Assembly (NCBI GenBank): GCA_049325055.1
Contig: JBMOPB010000024.1
Coordinates: 62,001 to 126,000, forward strand
Origin: BRHc4a sp049325055
GTDB taxonomy: Bacteria; Bacillota; Desulfotomaculia; Desulfotomaculales; Desulfocucumaceae
Direction: 5' to 3'
Length of the DNA stretch: 64,000 bases
Made by a program: the position numbers and the translations under genes. The stretch's first letter is position 1. Each line of letters starts with the position of its first letter. Below, one piece after another: positions 31,631 through 39,725 of this stretch. The notes beneath the pieces are model-generated. The model was not told the DNA's origin. It worked only from the letters and a program-made list of their open reading frames with translations, and searched no databases.

Positions 31631-33718
31631 TTATCCTATTGCTAAAAAACCCATGCCCTTGAACCTGGCGCCTATTTCACGGGCTAACGCCCTGTTTTCG
31701 GGCAGCCTTAGCTCCGGATCCAGGTCCACCAGCTGCCGGGCCTCCCGTGCGGCCACTTCCAAAGCCTTGAAATCCCGGACCGGGTCCGCAATCCTGAAAG
31801 GCAGGTCCCCTGACTGGCGTGTGCCGAACAGCTCGCCGGGGCCTCTCAGTTCCAGGTCCTTTTCGGCAAGTACGAAACCATCGGATATTGTCCTCATGGC
31901 GTCCAGCCTGAATGTCTGTTCGTCACCCCTGGCGTCGGAAATAAGGTAACACCTGGCAGGGTGTTTGCCGCGGCCCACCCTCCCCCTCAGCTGGTGGAGC
32001 TGGGCCAGCCCGAAGCGCTCGGCGTCCACCACCGCCATTACCGTGGCATTGGGAACATCTACCCCCACCTCTATAACCGTGGTGCTCACCAGAATGTCCA
32101 CCAGGCCGCTTCTGAAGCGGGTCATTACGTCCTCTTTTTCCCCGGACTTCATCCGCCCGTGCAGTATATCAACCCGGCAGCCATAAAGCGGACCCCCGGC
32201 CAGAAATTCCTTCAGGTCGACTGCGGCCTGAAGATCAATCTTTTCCGACTCCTCCACCAGGGGACAGACTATGTAGGCCTGACGGCCCATGGACACTTCC
32301 CTTTTAATCACACTATACACGGATCCGGCCCTTGACTTGGGGCAGACGAAAGTCTCCACCGGCTTTCTTCCCGGCGGCAGTCCCCTGATTGAGCTTACGT
32401 CTAGGTCACCATACACTGTCATGGCCAGTGTCCTGGGAATGGGGGTTGCCGTCATCACCAAAACATCCGGGTTTTGCCCCTTATTCCGTATCAGTGCACG
32501 TTGCCTCACCCCGAAACGGTGCTGCTCGTCTATAACCGCCAGTACCAGGTTTTTAAACTGGACATCTTCCTGGATTAGGGCGTGGGTTCCCACCAGCAGC
32601 CGGATATCGCCGCTCTTTGTTTTCTCAAGCAGGCTGTCTCTGGCCTTTTTTTTCATTCCCCCGGTGATGAGTCCTGTAGCAACCCCTATCTCATCAAAGT
32701 AATTTTTCAGGTTTAAATAATGCTGTTCGGCCAGTATCTCGGTAGGCGCCATCAGCGCCGCCTGGTGATCCCCTCCCACAGCCTTTAAAATTGCCAGGGC
32801 ACAAACAACCGTCTTTCCCGCACCCACGTCCCCCTGCAGAAGCCTGTTCATCGGGAAGGGGCCCTGCATGTCCCGGCTTATTTCCTCCCATGCCTCAAGC
32901 TGGCCGGGGGTGAGGCTGAACGGGAGCAGAGAGAGAAAACGTTCCACAAGCAAGTTTTCAGCTGAATACGCATGATGTTTTCTTTTCCTGGTGTATCTTT
33001 TCCTGGCCAGGGCAATGGTCACCTGGTGAATGAACAGCTCCTCGAAAATAAACCGCCTTCTGGCCATTTTAAGCTCTTCGCGGGAATCGGGATAGTGCAC
33101 GGCATGGAGGGCCGGGCCGGTTTCCGGGAGGACATACCTGGCCAATATCTCATTGGGGATGAATTCGAATGTCCTGTCGCCCCATTGATCCAGCGCGTTT
33201 TTTATAATGGATCTGACAAGCCGCTGGCTAAGACCCTCGGTGAGGGGGTAAATGGGAACGATTCGCCCTGTATTGATCAGGTCGTTACCGTCTTCCACCT
33301 CGTAGTCCGCCACCTGTATCTGCAGTTCGTTAAAAAAACGGCTTACCTTACCCGTCACCAGCACCCGGGAACCAACGGGAACCTGGCGCTGCACAAAGGG
33401 CTGGTTGTACCATACCGCCACCACGCCGTCAAAACCGTCGTGGATAAAAATCCTGGTTATGGTCAACCCCTTGCGGGGCCTCTTCTCCTCACCCCCGGTG
33501 ACAACGCCCCTCACCGTCGCCTGTTCGCCGTTGCCGTATGCCCTGGCGGGCTTGAGACTGCTGCGGTCGTCGTAATCCCTTGGGAAATAGTAAAGAAGGT
33601 CCCCAATGGTGCAGATGCCTAATTTCTTAAGCAGGCGCACCCTCCTGGGACCCACGCTTTTCAGGTACTGAACGTCTTTTTCCCATATACTTTCGCCGCT
33701 CGTCAAGCGCAACCTCAC
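31631..33718 (-). CDS. recG: ATP-dependent DNA helicase RecG
   Basis: Branch-migrating helicase that remodels stalled forks and Holliday junctions. Order in the 695-aa protein: N-terminal wedge/OB domain (about 60-240), Walker A GDVGAGKTVV (about 298), DEQHRFG (about 400), MTATPIPRTLAMTVYGDLDVS, and the C-terminal helicase motif QLRGRVGRG. Length is normal. The start is GTG 33718 with only a weak SD (GGGGGCTG), so a slightly internal start is possible. A 76-aa unknown gene lies just upstream on the same strand. Confidence 0.96.
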   Translation of the reverse strand: MRLRLTSGESIWEKDVQYLKSVGPRRVRLLKKLGICTIGDLLYYFPRDYDDRSSLKPARAYGNGEQATVRGVVTGGEEKRPRKGLTITRIFIHDGFDGVVAVWYNQPFVQRQVPVGSRVLVTGKVSRFFNELQIQVADYEVEDGNDLINTGRIVPIYPLTEGLSQRLVRSIIKNALDQWGDRTFEFIPNEILARYVLPETGPALHAVHYPDSREELKMARRRFIFEELFIHQVTIALARKRYTRKRKHHAYSAENLLVERFLSLLPFSLTPGQLEAWEEISRDMQGPFPMNRLLQGDVGAGKTVVCALAILKAVGGDHQAALMAPTEILAEQHYLNLKNYFDEIGVATGLITGGMKKKARDSLLEKTKSGDIRLLVGTHALIQEDVQFKNLVLAVIDEQHRFGVRQRALIRNKGQNPDVLVMTATPIPRTLAMTVYGDLDVSSIRGLPPGRKPVETFVCPKSRAGSVYSVIKREVSMGRQAYIVCPLVEESEKIDLQAAVDLKEFLAGGPLYGCRVDILHGRMKSGEKEDVMTRFRSGLVDILVSTTVIEVGVDVPNATVMAVVDAERFGLAQLHQLRGRVGRGKHPARCYLISDARGDEQTFRLDAMRTISDGFVLAEKDLELRGPGELFGTRQSGDLPFRIADPVRDFKALEVAAREARQLVDLDPELRLPENRALAREIGARFKGMGFLAIG

Positions 33719-33765
33719 CAGCCCCCGAAAATCAAAGAACCGGCGATCCCGGCCCGGGATTAAAT

Positions 33766-33996
33766 CTACTTTTTCTTTTTCAGGGTAAACTCTATGCCCT
33801 GGTCCGGGTCACTCCAGAAGTCCACCAGGCGGAAACCCTGGCTTATCAGTATCCGGCACTGCTTAATGGCTTCTTCCAGGTGTGAAAGAAAAACTTCCCC
33901 GGTCTTGTCGCTTAAGTCCGGAGTGTTGTCCATGGTCACCTTTTCTTCAATATAATCTCCCTCGTCAACAGGCTTTTCCACTTTTATATCCGTCAT
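33766..33996 (-). CDS. Small acidic protein upstream of recG, function unknown
   Basis: A 76-aa protein, acidic at the front and basic at the end (GIEFTLKKKK). ATG 33996 has AAAGGG 8 bases upstream and a consensus promoter (34029-34058). A short CCCGG palindrome (33747-33761) separates it from recG. No family recognised; it may be co-transcribed with recG. Confidence 0.6.
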   Translation of the reverse strand: MTDIKVEKPVDEGDYIEEKVTMDNTPDLSDKTGEVFLSHLEEAIKQCRILISQGFRLVDFWSDPDQGIEFTLKKKK

Positions 33997-34028
33997 TCCT
34001 GCCACCCTTTCTGTAATAATAATGCTTA

Positions 34029-34058
34029 ATTATACAGGGCATAATAATTTGATGTCAA
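34029..34058 (-). promoter_or_regulatory. Consensus SigA promoter (76-aa gene/recG)
   Basis: Minus strand: TTGACA (34058-34053), 18-base spacer, TATAAT (34034-34029). Both hexamers are perfect. Confidence 0.88.
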
Positions 34059-34113
34059 GAAACTGAAGTAATATGAAAGTCCACCGATGAATAGGGGCAG
34101 TATGTTAAAAAGC

Positions 34114-34142
34114 TTGCGCCATTGATTATTTTTTGGTAAAAT
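34114..34142 (+). promoter_or_regulatory. SigA-type promoter of rpmB
   Basis: TTGCGC (34114-34119), 17-base spacer, TAAAAT (34137-34142), 33 bases before the rpmB start codon. Divergent from the promoter at 34029-34058. Confidence 0.7.
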
Positions 34143-34175
34143 GACAAATGTGGTCTGTAAAAGGAGGTGTTTTCA

Positions 34176-34367
34176 TTGGCTAGGAAATGCGCCGTGTGCG
34201 GAAAAGGAGTTCAGGTGGGGATGCAGGTTAGCCACTCCCACATCCGCACCAAAAGGACTTGGTCGCCAAATCTACAAAGGGTCCGGGCACTGGTGGACGG
34301 CACACCCCGGAGAATACTGGTCTGCACCCGCTGTCTCAGGAGCGGCAGGGTTAAAAGAGCTATATAA
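34176..34367 (+). CDS. rpmB: 50S ribosomal protein L28
   Basis: A 63-aa large-subunit ribosomal protein with the typical SHSHIRTKRTWSPNLQRVRA core and the Cys pairs CAVCG and CTRC of the zinc-binding (C+) form. The TTG start follows AAGGAGGT by 7 bases. It has its own promoter and terminator, as usual for rpmB near recG in Gram-positives. Confidence 0.95.
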   Translation: MARKCAVCGKGVQVGMQVSHSHIRTKRTWSPNLQRVRALVDGTPRRILVCTRCLRSGRVKRAI

Positions 34368-34381
34368 TATTTAAGAATAAA

Positions 34382-34405
34382 AAACGGCTGTCGGCCGTTT
34401 TTTTG
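34382..34405 (+). terminator. Terminator of rpmB
   Basis: AAACGGC (34382-34388) pairs with GCCGTTT (34394-34400), followed by a long T-run. It also faces the end of the opposing methyltransferase gene. Confidence 0.85.
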
Positions 34406-34408
34406 TTT

Positions 34409-34990
34409 TTACCTGTTCTGAATAAAATTAACCACGTTTGCTTTTGGCGTTTTTACCCTGGTAAACACATGCATAAAAAAGTTTGAATAAATAGATTTGC
34501 TTTCCTTGAGGGAAAATCCATGATCAGCAAACTTCAATTTGAGGTTGATGCCGGCGTATCTTTGGTACTTGTCCTTTTCAACAAAACTGATGAACTTTCC
34601 CATTAACCCGTACAGTATCCTGGAATAATCGATAACCACCACTTCCCTGGCTATCCGGCAGGCCTCGGCTATCAACCTTTCAGAGTATACCTCGTGCAGA
34701 GACATTATTATAAAGGCAGTTTCAAACTCCCCGTCGGGAAAACCTGTCCGGGCCACGTCCATGCAGTAAAATTTTATTCCGGGAAACCGCCTCCCGGCTA
34801 TTTTCACATATTCTTCGTCAATATCAATTCCCACCACCTCGCCGGCGGTGGACGACAGATAATATGTGCTGGTCCCGGTGCCGCAGCCCAGGTCCACAAC
34901 CTTTTCCCTCCGGGGAAAACCTGCGATTTGCTGCCTGATTTTTTTACCCGGGGGAAGCATGTATAATATTGATTTAAACAGTTTGTGCAT
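34409..34990 (-). CDS. Class I SAM-dependent methyltransferase
   Basis: A 193-aa cytoplasmic methyltransferase. The SAM-binding motif is VVDLGCGTGTSTYYL, with the acidic motif II GIDIDEEYVKIA and a later YCMDVARTGFPDGEF. The substrate is unknown; the small size and UbiE-like order suggest a small molecule. ATG 34990 with ACGGGGAT upstream is preferred over the upstream in-frame codon at 35053, which would overlap the divergent Nudix start. Confidence 0.82.
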   Translation of the reverse strand: MHKLFKSILYMLPPGKKIRQQIAGFPRREKVVDLGCGTGTSTYYLSSTAGEVVGIDIDEEYVKIAGRRFPGIKFYCMDVARTGFPDGEFETAFIIMSLHEVYSERLIAEACRIAREVVVIDYSRILYGLMGKFISFVEKDKYQRYAGINLKLKFADHGFSLKESKSIYSNFFMHVFTRVKTPKANVVNFIQNR

Positions 34991-35052
34991 TTTATAATCC
35001 CCGTTTTGCCTTAATTTGCAGGTTACAGTTTGAAAAAAGGAGCTGTAAATCA

Positions 35053-35442
35053 TTGAAACACGCTGTAGCCATACTTATTGAAAAGGATGGGCAGTATCTT
35101 TTTGTTAAAAGGCCTCCCGGGGACCTCTACGAAGGCTACTGGAGCCCTCCAACGGGAAAAATGGAGCCCGGCGAGGTCCAGGAACAGACCGTGGTCCGCG
35201 AGGCGATGGAGGAACTGGGGCTGCCTGTGAATCCTGTTAAAAAAGTCTGGGAAAGCGTTACTTCAACGGGGGAATTCATTCTGCACTGGTGGCAGGCCCA
35301 TCCCCTTTCACTGGATATTAAACTGAATGAAGAGGAAGTGGTTCAGTACGCATGGGTCGATCCCCGGAATATAAGGGCTTTGGGCAAGGTTTTCGATTCA
35401 CACGTACACTTCTTTGAAAATATAGACAGGCACCTCGATTAG
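35053..35442 (+). CDS. Nudix hydrolase
   Basis: Hydrolyses a nucleoside diphosphate linked to another moiety, often an oxidised nucleotide in this MutT-like size class (129 aa). The Nudix box GKMEPGEVQEQTVVREAMEELGL is intact (written here against GX5EX7REUXEEXGU). TTG 35053 follows AAAAGGAG. It is divergent from the methyltransferase gene. Substrate not assignable. Confidence 0.9.
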   Translation: MKHAVAILIEKDGQYLFVKRPPGDLYEGYWSPPTGKMEPGEVQEQTVVREAMEELGLPVNPVKKVWESVTSTGEFILHWWQAHPLSLDIKLNEEEVVQYAWVDPRNIRALGKVFDSHVHFFENIDRHLD

Positions 35443-35478
35443 AAGTAGGAAGTTCGATGTTCCAATAACTTCTGGTTT

Positions 35479-36492
35479 CTAATTTGGCAGGTCTTTCCGG
35501 TCGCCGACCTCTATCCGCAGTGTCTCGTCCAGCTCCCGCTTGTATAGGGCTATATGCCTGTCACCCTTCCTGTAGGCTTCGGCCGCCTTTTCCAACTCCT
35601 TGCCCATTACCTCGTACTGCTTGTAAAAATGCTCGAACTTGTTCTGCATCTTTGAAAGCCTTGACTGTATTTCCCTGGCCTGGTTAAGCACCTCCATGTT
35701 TCTCATGGCGGTGATTACCACCTGGAGAAAGGCGTAAAGGGTATTGGGGCTGACCGGTATGACCCTGTTCCTTTCGGCCTCCTCGTATATTTTCGACTTC
35801 TGTCCAAGGTGATTCTTCTCGGCAATGGTCTCATAATAGATGGCCTCGGAAGGTACGAACATCAGGGCAAAGTCGCTTGTGCCGCACTCCGGGGCTATGT
35901 ATTTGGATATCTCCTTTATTCTTGCGAGTACATCCTTTTCGTATGCCTTCCAGTATAAGTCCTTTTCTCGGGCGTCGGCGCACTCAATGTACCGTATGTA
36001 ATTGTCCCGGGGGAATTTTGAGTCCACCGGCACGCACATGTCCCTGTATCTTACCACTATGTCCACAACACAGCCGTCTTTGATCCTGAACTGCCTTTCC
36101 CACATTCCCCTGGGAAGAACCCTGTCCAAAAGTTCCTCCAGCACCGCTTCACCATAATTACCCCTTAGCTTCGGGGTGGAGAGTATGTCCTTCAGGGACT
36201 GACCCAGCCTGTTGGCCTCTTCCTGCCGGGAAATAATCTTTTCCACCGTGGAACGCATCTCAGCCATCAAGCCCAGTGTTTCATTGACCCTCCTGTTCAT
36301 ATCCTCCCTGGTGTCCGTCATTTCTTTCCGGGAAACGTTAACCGAATCCTGTATTTCTTTTCTGAACTGATTGAGGTGGTTCATCACAGTAAGCTCAACC
36401 CGGCTGTTGTTACCGGCCCCACCCTGCCTCACCAGCATTACCGCCAGCAGTATTATCACCACCGCCAGCAGGGCCACCAAAAGCAATTCCAT
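35479..36492 (-). CDS. rmuC: DNA recombination protein RmuC
   Basis: RmuC-family protein (337 aa), linked in E. coli to limiting DNA inversions and thought to act as a nuclease-like factor. An N-terminal membrane anchor (LLLVALLAVVIILLAVMLV) is followed by a coiled-coil, then the RmuC core with LRGNYGEAVLEELLDR, VPVDSKFPRDNY and FVPSEAIYYE. It is shorter than the E. coli protein, as is usual in Firmicutes. GGAGGGAGC precedes the ATG. Confidence 0.92.
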   Translation of the reverse strand: MELLLVALLAVVIILLAVMLVRQGGAGNNSRVELTVMNHLNQFRKEIQDSVNVSRKEMTDTREDMNRRVNETLGLMAEMRSTVEKIISRQEEANRLGQSLKDILSTPKLRGNYGEAVLEELLDRVLPRGMWERQFRIKDGCVVDIVVRYRDMCVPVDSKFPRDNYIRYIECADAREKDLYWKAYEKDVLARIKEISKYIAPECGTSDFALMFVPSEAIYYETIAEKNHLGQKSKIYEEAERNRVIPVSPNTLYAFLQVVITAMRNMEVLNQAREIQSRLSKMQNKFEHFYKQYEVMGKELEKAAEAYRKGDRHIALYKRELDETLRIEVGDRKDLPN

Positions 36493-36532
36493 AAAAAGCT
36501 CCCTCCAGGGGACCGGAATTCCGGGTCGGAAG

Positions 36533-36560
36533 CCAGAATTCAGAATCCAGAATCCAGAAT
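36533..36560 (-). repeat. Dispersed GGATTCTGG-type repeat, short copy
   Basis: Read on the minus strand this is three near-tandem ATTCTG(G/A) units, the same words as the repeats at 9960 and 24621. It lies between rmuC and dapL. Confidence 0.6.
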
Positions 36561-36604
36561 GGTTTAGCCTATTACCTAGTATTTATCATCTATTACCTGA
36601 AAGG

Positions 36605-37834
36605 CTACATTCTTGTCTTTATCCTTTCAACAGCCCTCTCGGTGTTTTCCCTGGTTCCAAAGGCGGTAAGCCTGAAATATCCCTCGCCGCTTGCCCCGAA
36701 GCCGGCCCCAGGGGTTCCCACCACGTTGGCCTCCTTCATCAGCTTGTCGAAAAAGTCCCAGGACCCCATGCCGCCGGGAGTCTTGAGCCAGATATAGGGG
36801 GCGTTCACCCCTCCGAACACCTTGTATCCGGCTTTTTCCAGGCCTTCCCTGATGATCCGGGCGTTTTCCATATAGTAATCTATCAATTCCTTTACCTGCT
36901 TTTTGCCCTCTCCGGAAAAGACCGCGGCCGCCGCCGCCTGCACAGGGTAGGAAACCCCGTTGAACTTTGTGGTCTGCCTTCTCAGCCACAGGGGGTTAAG
37001 ACTGTGGTCCCTGCCTTTGGAGTCATATACTTTTACCTCTTTGGGCACTATGGTGTAAGCACACCTGGTGCCGGTAAAGCCGGCGGTCTTGGAAAAGCTC
37101 CTGAACTCCACGGCCACCTCGCGGGCTCCCTCAACCTCGTATATGCTGTGGGGAACTCCTTCCTCCCGGATGTAAGCCTCGTAGGCGGCGTCAAACAGTA
37201 TTACCGACCTGTTTTCCCTGGCGTAATCCACCCACTTCTTCAGATCCTCTCTGGATAGGGTCATCCCGGTGGGGTTGTTGGGGAAGCACAGGTATATCAT
37301 GTCCACCCTTGTTTTTGGAAGCGGCGGCTTCATGCCGTTTTCCTCGGTGCAGGGCAGGTAGACAATTTTTTCAAATTGCCCGTTTTGGCTTACAGCGCCT
37401 GTACGCCCGGCCATGACGTTGCTGTCCACGTAAACCGGGTATACCGGGTCGCTTACCGCCAGTATGTTGTCGATGCCGAACAGCTCCTGGAAATTGGCCG
37501 TATCATTTTTGGCGCCGTCGCTGACAAAAACCTCGTCAACCGCCAGTTCCACTCCCCTGGGCCGGAAATCGTTTTCGATAATTTTCTCGATAAGGAAATC
37601 GTATCCCTGTTCCGGACCGTAACCCCTGAAGGTTTCCTGCCGGGACATTTCCTCCACTGCCTTCTTCATGGCCTCCACCACGGCGGGAGGAAGGGGCCTG
37701 GTGACATCCCCGATACCCAGCCTTATAATATCAGCGTCGGGGTTATCCTTTTTAAACTGGTTGACCCTTCGGGCAATTTCTGAAAAAAGGTAACTGCCTG
37801 GCAGCTTTAGGTAATTCTCATTGACAAGAGCCAT
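36605..37834 (-). CDS. dapL: LL-diaminopimelate aminotransferase
   Basis: PLP enzyme that makes LL-diaminopimelate directly from tetrahydrodipicolinate and glutamate, a shortcut in lysine and peptidoglycan synthesis. The 409-aa protein has the DapL start NENYLKLPGSYLFSEIARRV, IRLGIGDVTRPLPPAVVEAM, and the PLP lysine in SFSKTAGFTGTRC (about 248). AGAAGGGG lies upstream of the ATG. No lysine riboswitch was seen in the leader. It appears monocistronic. Confidence 0.95.
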   Translation of the reverse strand: MALVNENYLKLPGSYLFSEIARRVNQFKKDNPDADIIRLGIGDVTRPLPPAVVEAMKKAVEEMSRQETFRGYGPEQGYDFLIEKIIENDFRPRGVELAVDEVFVSDGAKNDTANFQELFGIDNILAVSDPVYPVYVDSNVMAGRTGAVSQNGQFEKIVYLPCTEENGMKPPLPKTRVDMIYLCFPNNPTGMTLSREDLKKWVDYARENRSVILFDAAYEAYIREEGVPHSIYEVEGAREVAVEFRSFSKTAGFTGTRCAYTIVPKEVKVYDSKGRDHSLNPLWLRRQTTKFNGVSYPVQAAAAAVFSGEGKKQVKELIDYYMENARIIREGLEKAGYKVFGGVNAPYIWLKTPGGMGSWDFFDKLMKEANVVGTPGAGFGASGEGYFRLTAFGTRENTERAVERIKTRM

Positions 37835-37966
37835 ATGCTATTTCAATCCCCTTCTCTATAAAAATTGGTATGATATGCAAAATTATATTTACCCGGAGGA
37901 AATTTTTCAACTCCATAAGACAAACCCCCGGAAAATATAACACCAGTAATTTTTCCAGTTCCTTTG

Positions 37967-39010
37967 CTACAGCATTTTCTCCAGGCCTGGCGCCTGCGTC
38001 AGGCCTGGAATCCTGCCCCGCTTGGCTACTGGCCTGCCGTCTACTTCCTTTATGTCCATGGTCATGTCGATGGCGCGGGCCCCGGAAATATAGCTCCCCA
38101 CTCCAAAGGCGTCGGCCCCTGCTTCGATCAGGCCCGGAATACGGTCCGGAGTCACCCCGCCGCTTACAAGTATCCTGACATGGTTATATCCCGCCTGGTC
38201 CAGGCGGGCCCTGACCTCCCTCACAAGGCCGGTGGTTACCCCGCCCCTCTCGCTGGCTGTATCAAGCCTTACGGCGTTAAGCCCATGCCCAAGCGCCGAG
38301 GCCACCCTCAGCGTCTCCTCGGCCTCGTCCTTGAAGGTGTCCACCAGCACCACCACAGGCGTTCCTTCCGGCATCAGCCTTTTGTAAGCCCGGGCAACCT
38401 CCACGGTATCCCCAACAATAAGGAACACCGCGTGGGGAACTGTGCCGGTGGGGTCAATGCCGGCCAGCTTTGCCCCAAGTATACAGCTGCAGCCGTCGGC
38501 TCCTCCAATTACGGCGGCCCTTTCCATAACCGGCGCCACCGACGGGTGAACATGCCTGGCGCCGAAACAGATCACTGTTTTGTCTCCGGCAGTCTTCTTC
38601 ACTTCCCCGGCTGCGGTGGCCCACCCGCTGGAACTGGCCAGAACGCCCAGGAGGGCGGTTTCATATATGCCGAAACTGTCGTAGGTACCGGAAATCCGCA
38701 TCACCACCTGCTTGGCGGCAAATGGGCTCCCTTCCGGCAGCGCCCACATTTCCACCCCGGTTTTTGAAAGAAGTTTTTTCACCTCTCCGGTTCCGGCTAT
38801 TATTCCGGGCCGCCCCGCGAACACCTCGGCCACCACTTTTTTATCGGCCAGACCAAGCCCCCGCAGTATTTCCCTGGTCTTTATGAAGTATATGTCCGTT
38901 GTCCAGCCCTTCATTATTTCGTCACCATCGGCCGAAAAAAGCCTTTCGTCTGAAGACACCTGAAACTGCTGAACCTCTTCTAAAGTCTGAACCGTATCCT
39001 TTAGCGACAC
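37967..39010 (-). CDS. Nicotinate phosphoribosyltransferase family protein
   Basis: A 347-aa phosphoribosyltransferase of the short NAPRTase-like class, expected to join nicotinate to PRPP for NAD salvage. Seen: GTYDSFGIYETALLG with conserved aromatic/acidic residues, FGARHVHPSVAPVMERAA, and the phosphate-binding ILVSGGVTPDRIPGLIEAGADAFGVGSYI. Start GTG 39010 with AAGGAGG 10 bases upstream. The close relatives' substrate is not certain, so nicotinate is inferred. A terminator hairpin abuts the SD, suggesting regulation by attenuation. Confidence 0.85.
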   Translation of the reverse strand: MSLKDTVQTLEEVQQFQVSSDERLFSADGDEIMKGWTTDIYFIKTREILRGLGLADKKVVAEVFAGRPGIIAGTGEVKKLLSKTGVEMWALPEGSPFAAKQVVMRISGTYDSFGIYETALLGVLASSSGWATAAGEVKKTAGDKTVICFGARHVHPSVAPVMERAAVIGGADGCSCILGAKLAGIDPTGTVPHAVFLIVGDTVEVARAYKRLMPEGTPVVVLVDTFKDEAEETLRVASALGHGLNAVRLDTASERGGVTTGLVREVRARLDQAGYNHVRILVSGGVTPDRIPGLIEAGADAFGVGSYISGARAIDMTMDIKEVDGRPVAKRGRIPGLTQAPGLEKML

Positions 39011-39020
39011 CGCTATAATC

Positions 39021-39158
39021 CCTCCTTAAAAAAAGGGGCTGCCGCCCCTTCGGACGTAACGCGTCCTCAACCCCGCACGAAGCAAGGGGGACACCCCCTT
39101 GAAATCCCCTTGTATAGGAAATTATCTACAGAATCACTTTGGAGCATAATTTCCTATA
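39021..39158 (-). promoter_or_regulatory. Structured leader with terminator, candidate riboswitch or attenuator
   Basis: Minus-strand order: TATAGGAAATTAT (39158-39146) pairs perfectly with ATAATTTCCTATA (39125-39113). CAAGGGGG/CCCCCTTG forms a tight hairpin (39101-39083). GGACG/CGTCC form another (about 39065-39051). Finally AAGGGGC/GCCCCTT (39050-39033) with T7 runs straight into the SD AAGGAGG (39027-39021). A terminator touching the SD is the usual layout of a transcriptional switch. No known riboswitch class is recognised. Confidence 0.55.
39028..39050 (-). terminator. Intrinsic terminator abutting the phosphoribosyltransferase SD
   Basis: On the minus strand AAGGGGC, a 4-base loop, GCCCCTT, then a T-run. 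GGGG near 39076-39073 could compete for the CCCC arm and form an antiterminator; that alternative fold is inference. Confidence 0.7.
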
Positions 39159-39164
39159 TCTATA

Positions 39165-39190
39165 CAAACAGGCCGGACAAAGCCGGCCTG
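39165..39190 (-). terminator. Terminator of the rib operon
   Basis: On the minus strand CAGGCCGG (39190-39183) pairs with CCGGCCTG (39176-39169), followed by TTTG. It lies about 40 bases past the ribH stop. Confidence 0.8.
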
Positions 39191-39230
39191 ATACAACCTT
39201 TCATCTTTCTTCCGGCGCTAGCCCCTCTTA

Positions 39231-39698
39231 TTAGCCGATACCTTTTACAAGATTGGCCATCTCGATTGCGGTCACCGCCGCATCCCATCCCTTGTTGCCG
39301 GCCTTTGTCCCCGCCCTTTCGATGGCCTGCTCTATGGTGTCGGCGGTTATCACACCGAAAATGGCGGGCACACCGGAGTCCAGCCCCACCTTGGCAATAC
39401 CCTTGGAAACCTCGGCGGCAACATAGTCGAAGTGAGGGGTAGCTCCCCTGATTACAGCACCCAGGCAGATTACAGCGTCATAGCGCCCCAGCGATACCAT
39501 CCTCCTGGCCACCATCGGGATCTCAAAGGCTCCGGGCACCCAGGCAATCTCGATATCCTGTTCTTCCACGCCGTGGCGCTTCAGCGCGTCCATCGCCCCG
39601 GAAAGAAGCTTGTTGGTTATAAACTCGTTAAACCTGCCCACCACCAGCCCGAACCTTAGTCCCTGTCCAAGCAGATGGCCCTCAAATACCTTTACCAT
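39231..39698 (-). CDS. ribH: 6,7-dimethyl-8-ribityllumazine synthase
   Basis: Penultimate step of riboflavin synthesis, joining the ribityl-pyrimidine and dihydroxybutanone phosphate; subunits form icosahedral or pentameric shells. The 155-aa protein shows VVGRFNEFITNKLLSGA, IAWVPGAFEIPMVA, CLGAVIRGATPHFDYVA and a C-terminal NKGWDAAVTAIEM. GGAGGAGACC precedes the ATG. Last gene of the ribD-E-BA-H operon. Confidence 0.96.
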   Translation of the reverse strand: MVKVFEGHLLGQGLRFGLVVGRFNEFITNKLLSGAMDALKRHGVEEQDIEIAWVPGAFEIPMVARRMVSLGRYDAVICLGAVIRGATPHFDYVAAEVSKGIAKVGLDSGVPAIFGVITADTIEQAIERAGTKAGNKGWDAAVTAIEMANLVKGIG

Positions 39699-39725
39699 TG
39701 GTCTCCTCCTGTCTCCCTTTTTGAA

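Noticed and set aside
36500..37966. Lysine riboswitch or T-box before dapL
   Set aside because: The short leader (37835-37966) has neither the T-box AGGGTGGNACCGCG block nor lysine-riboswitch conserved elements.
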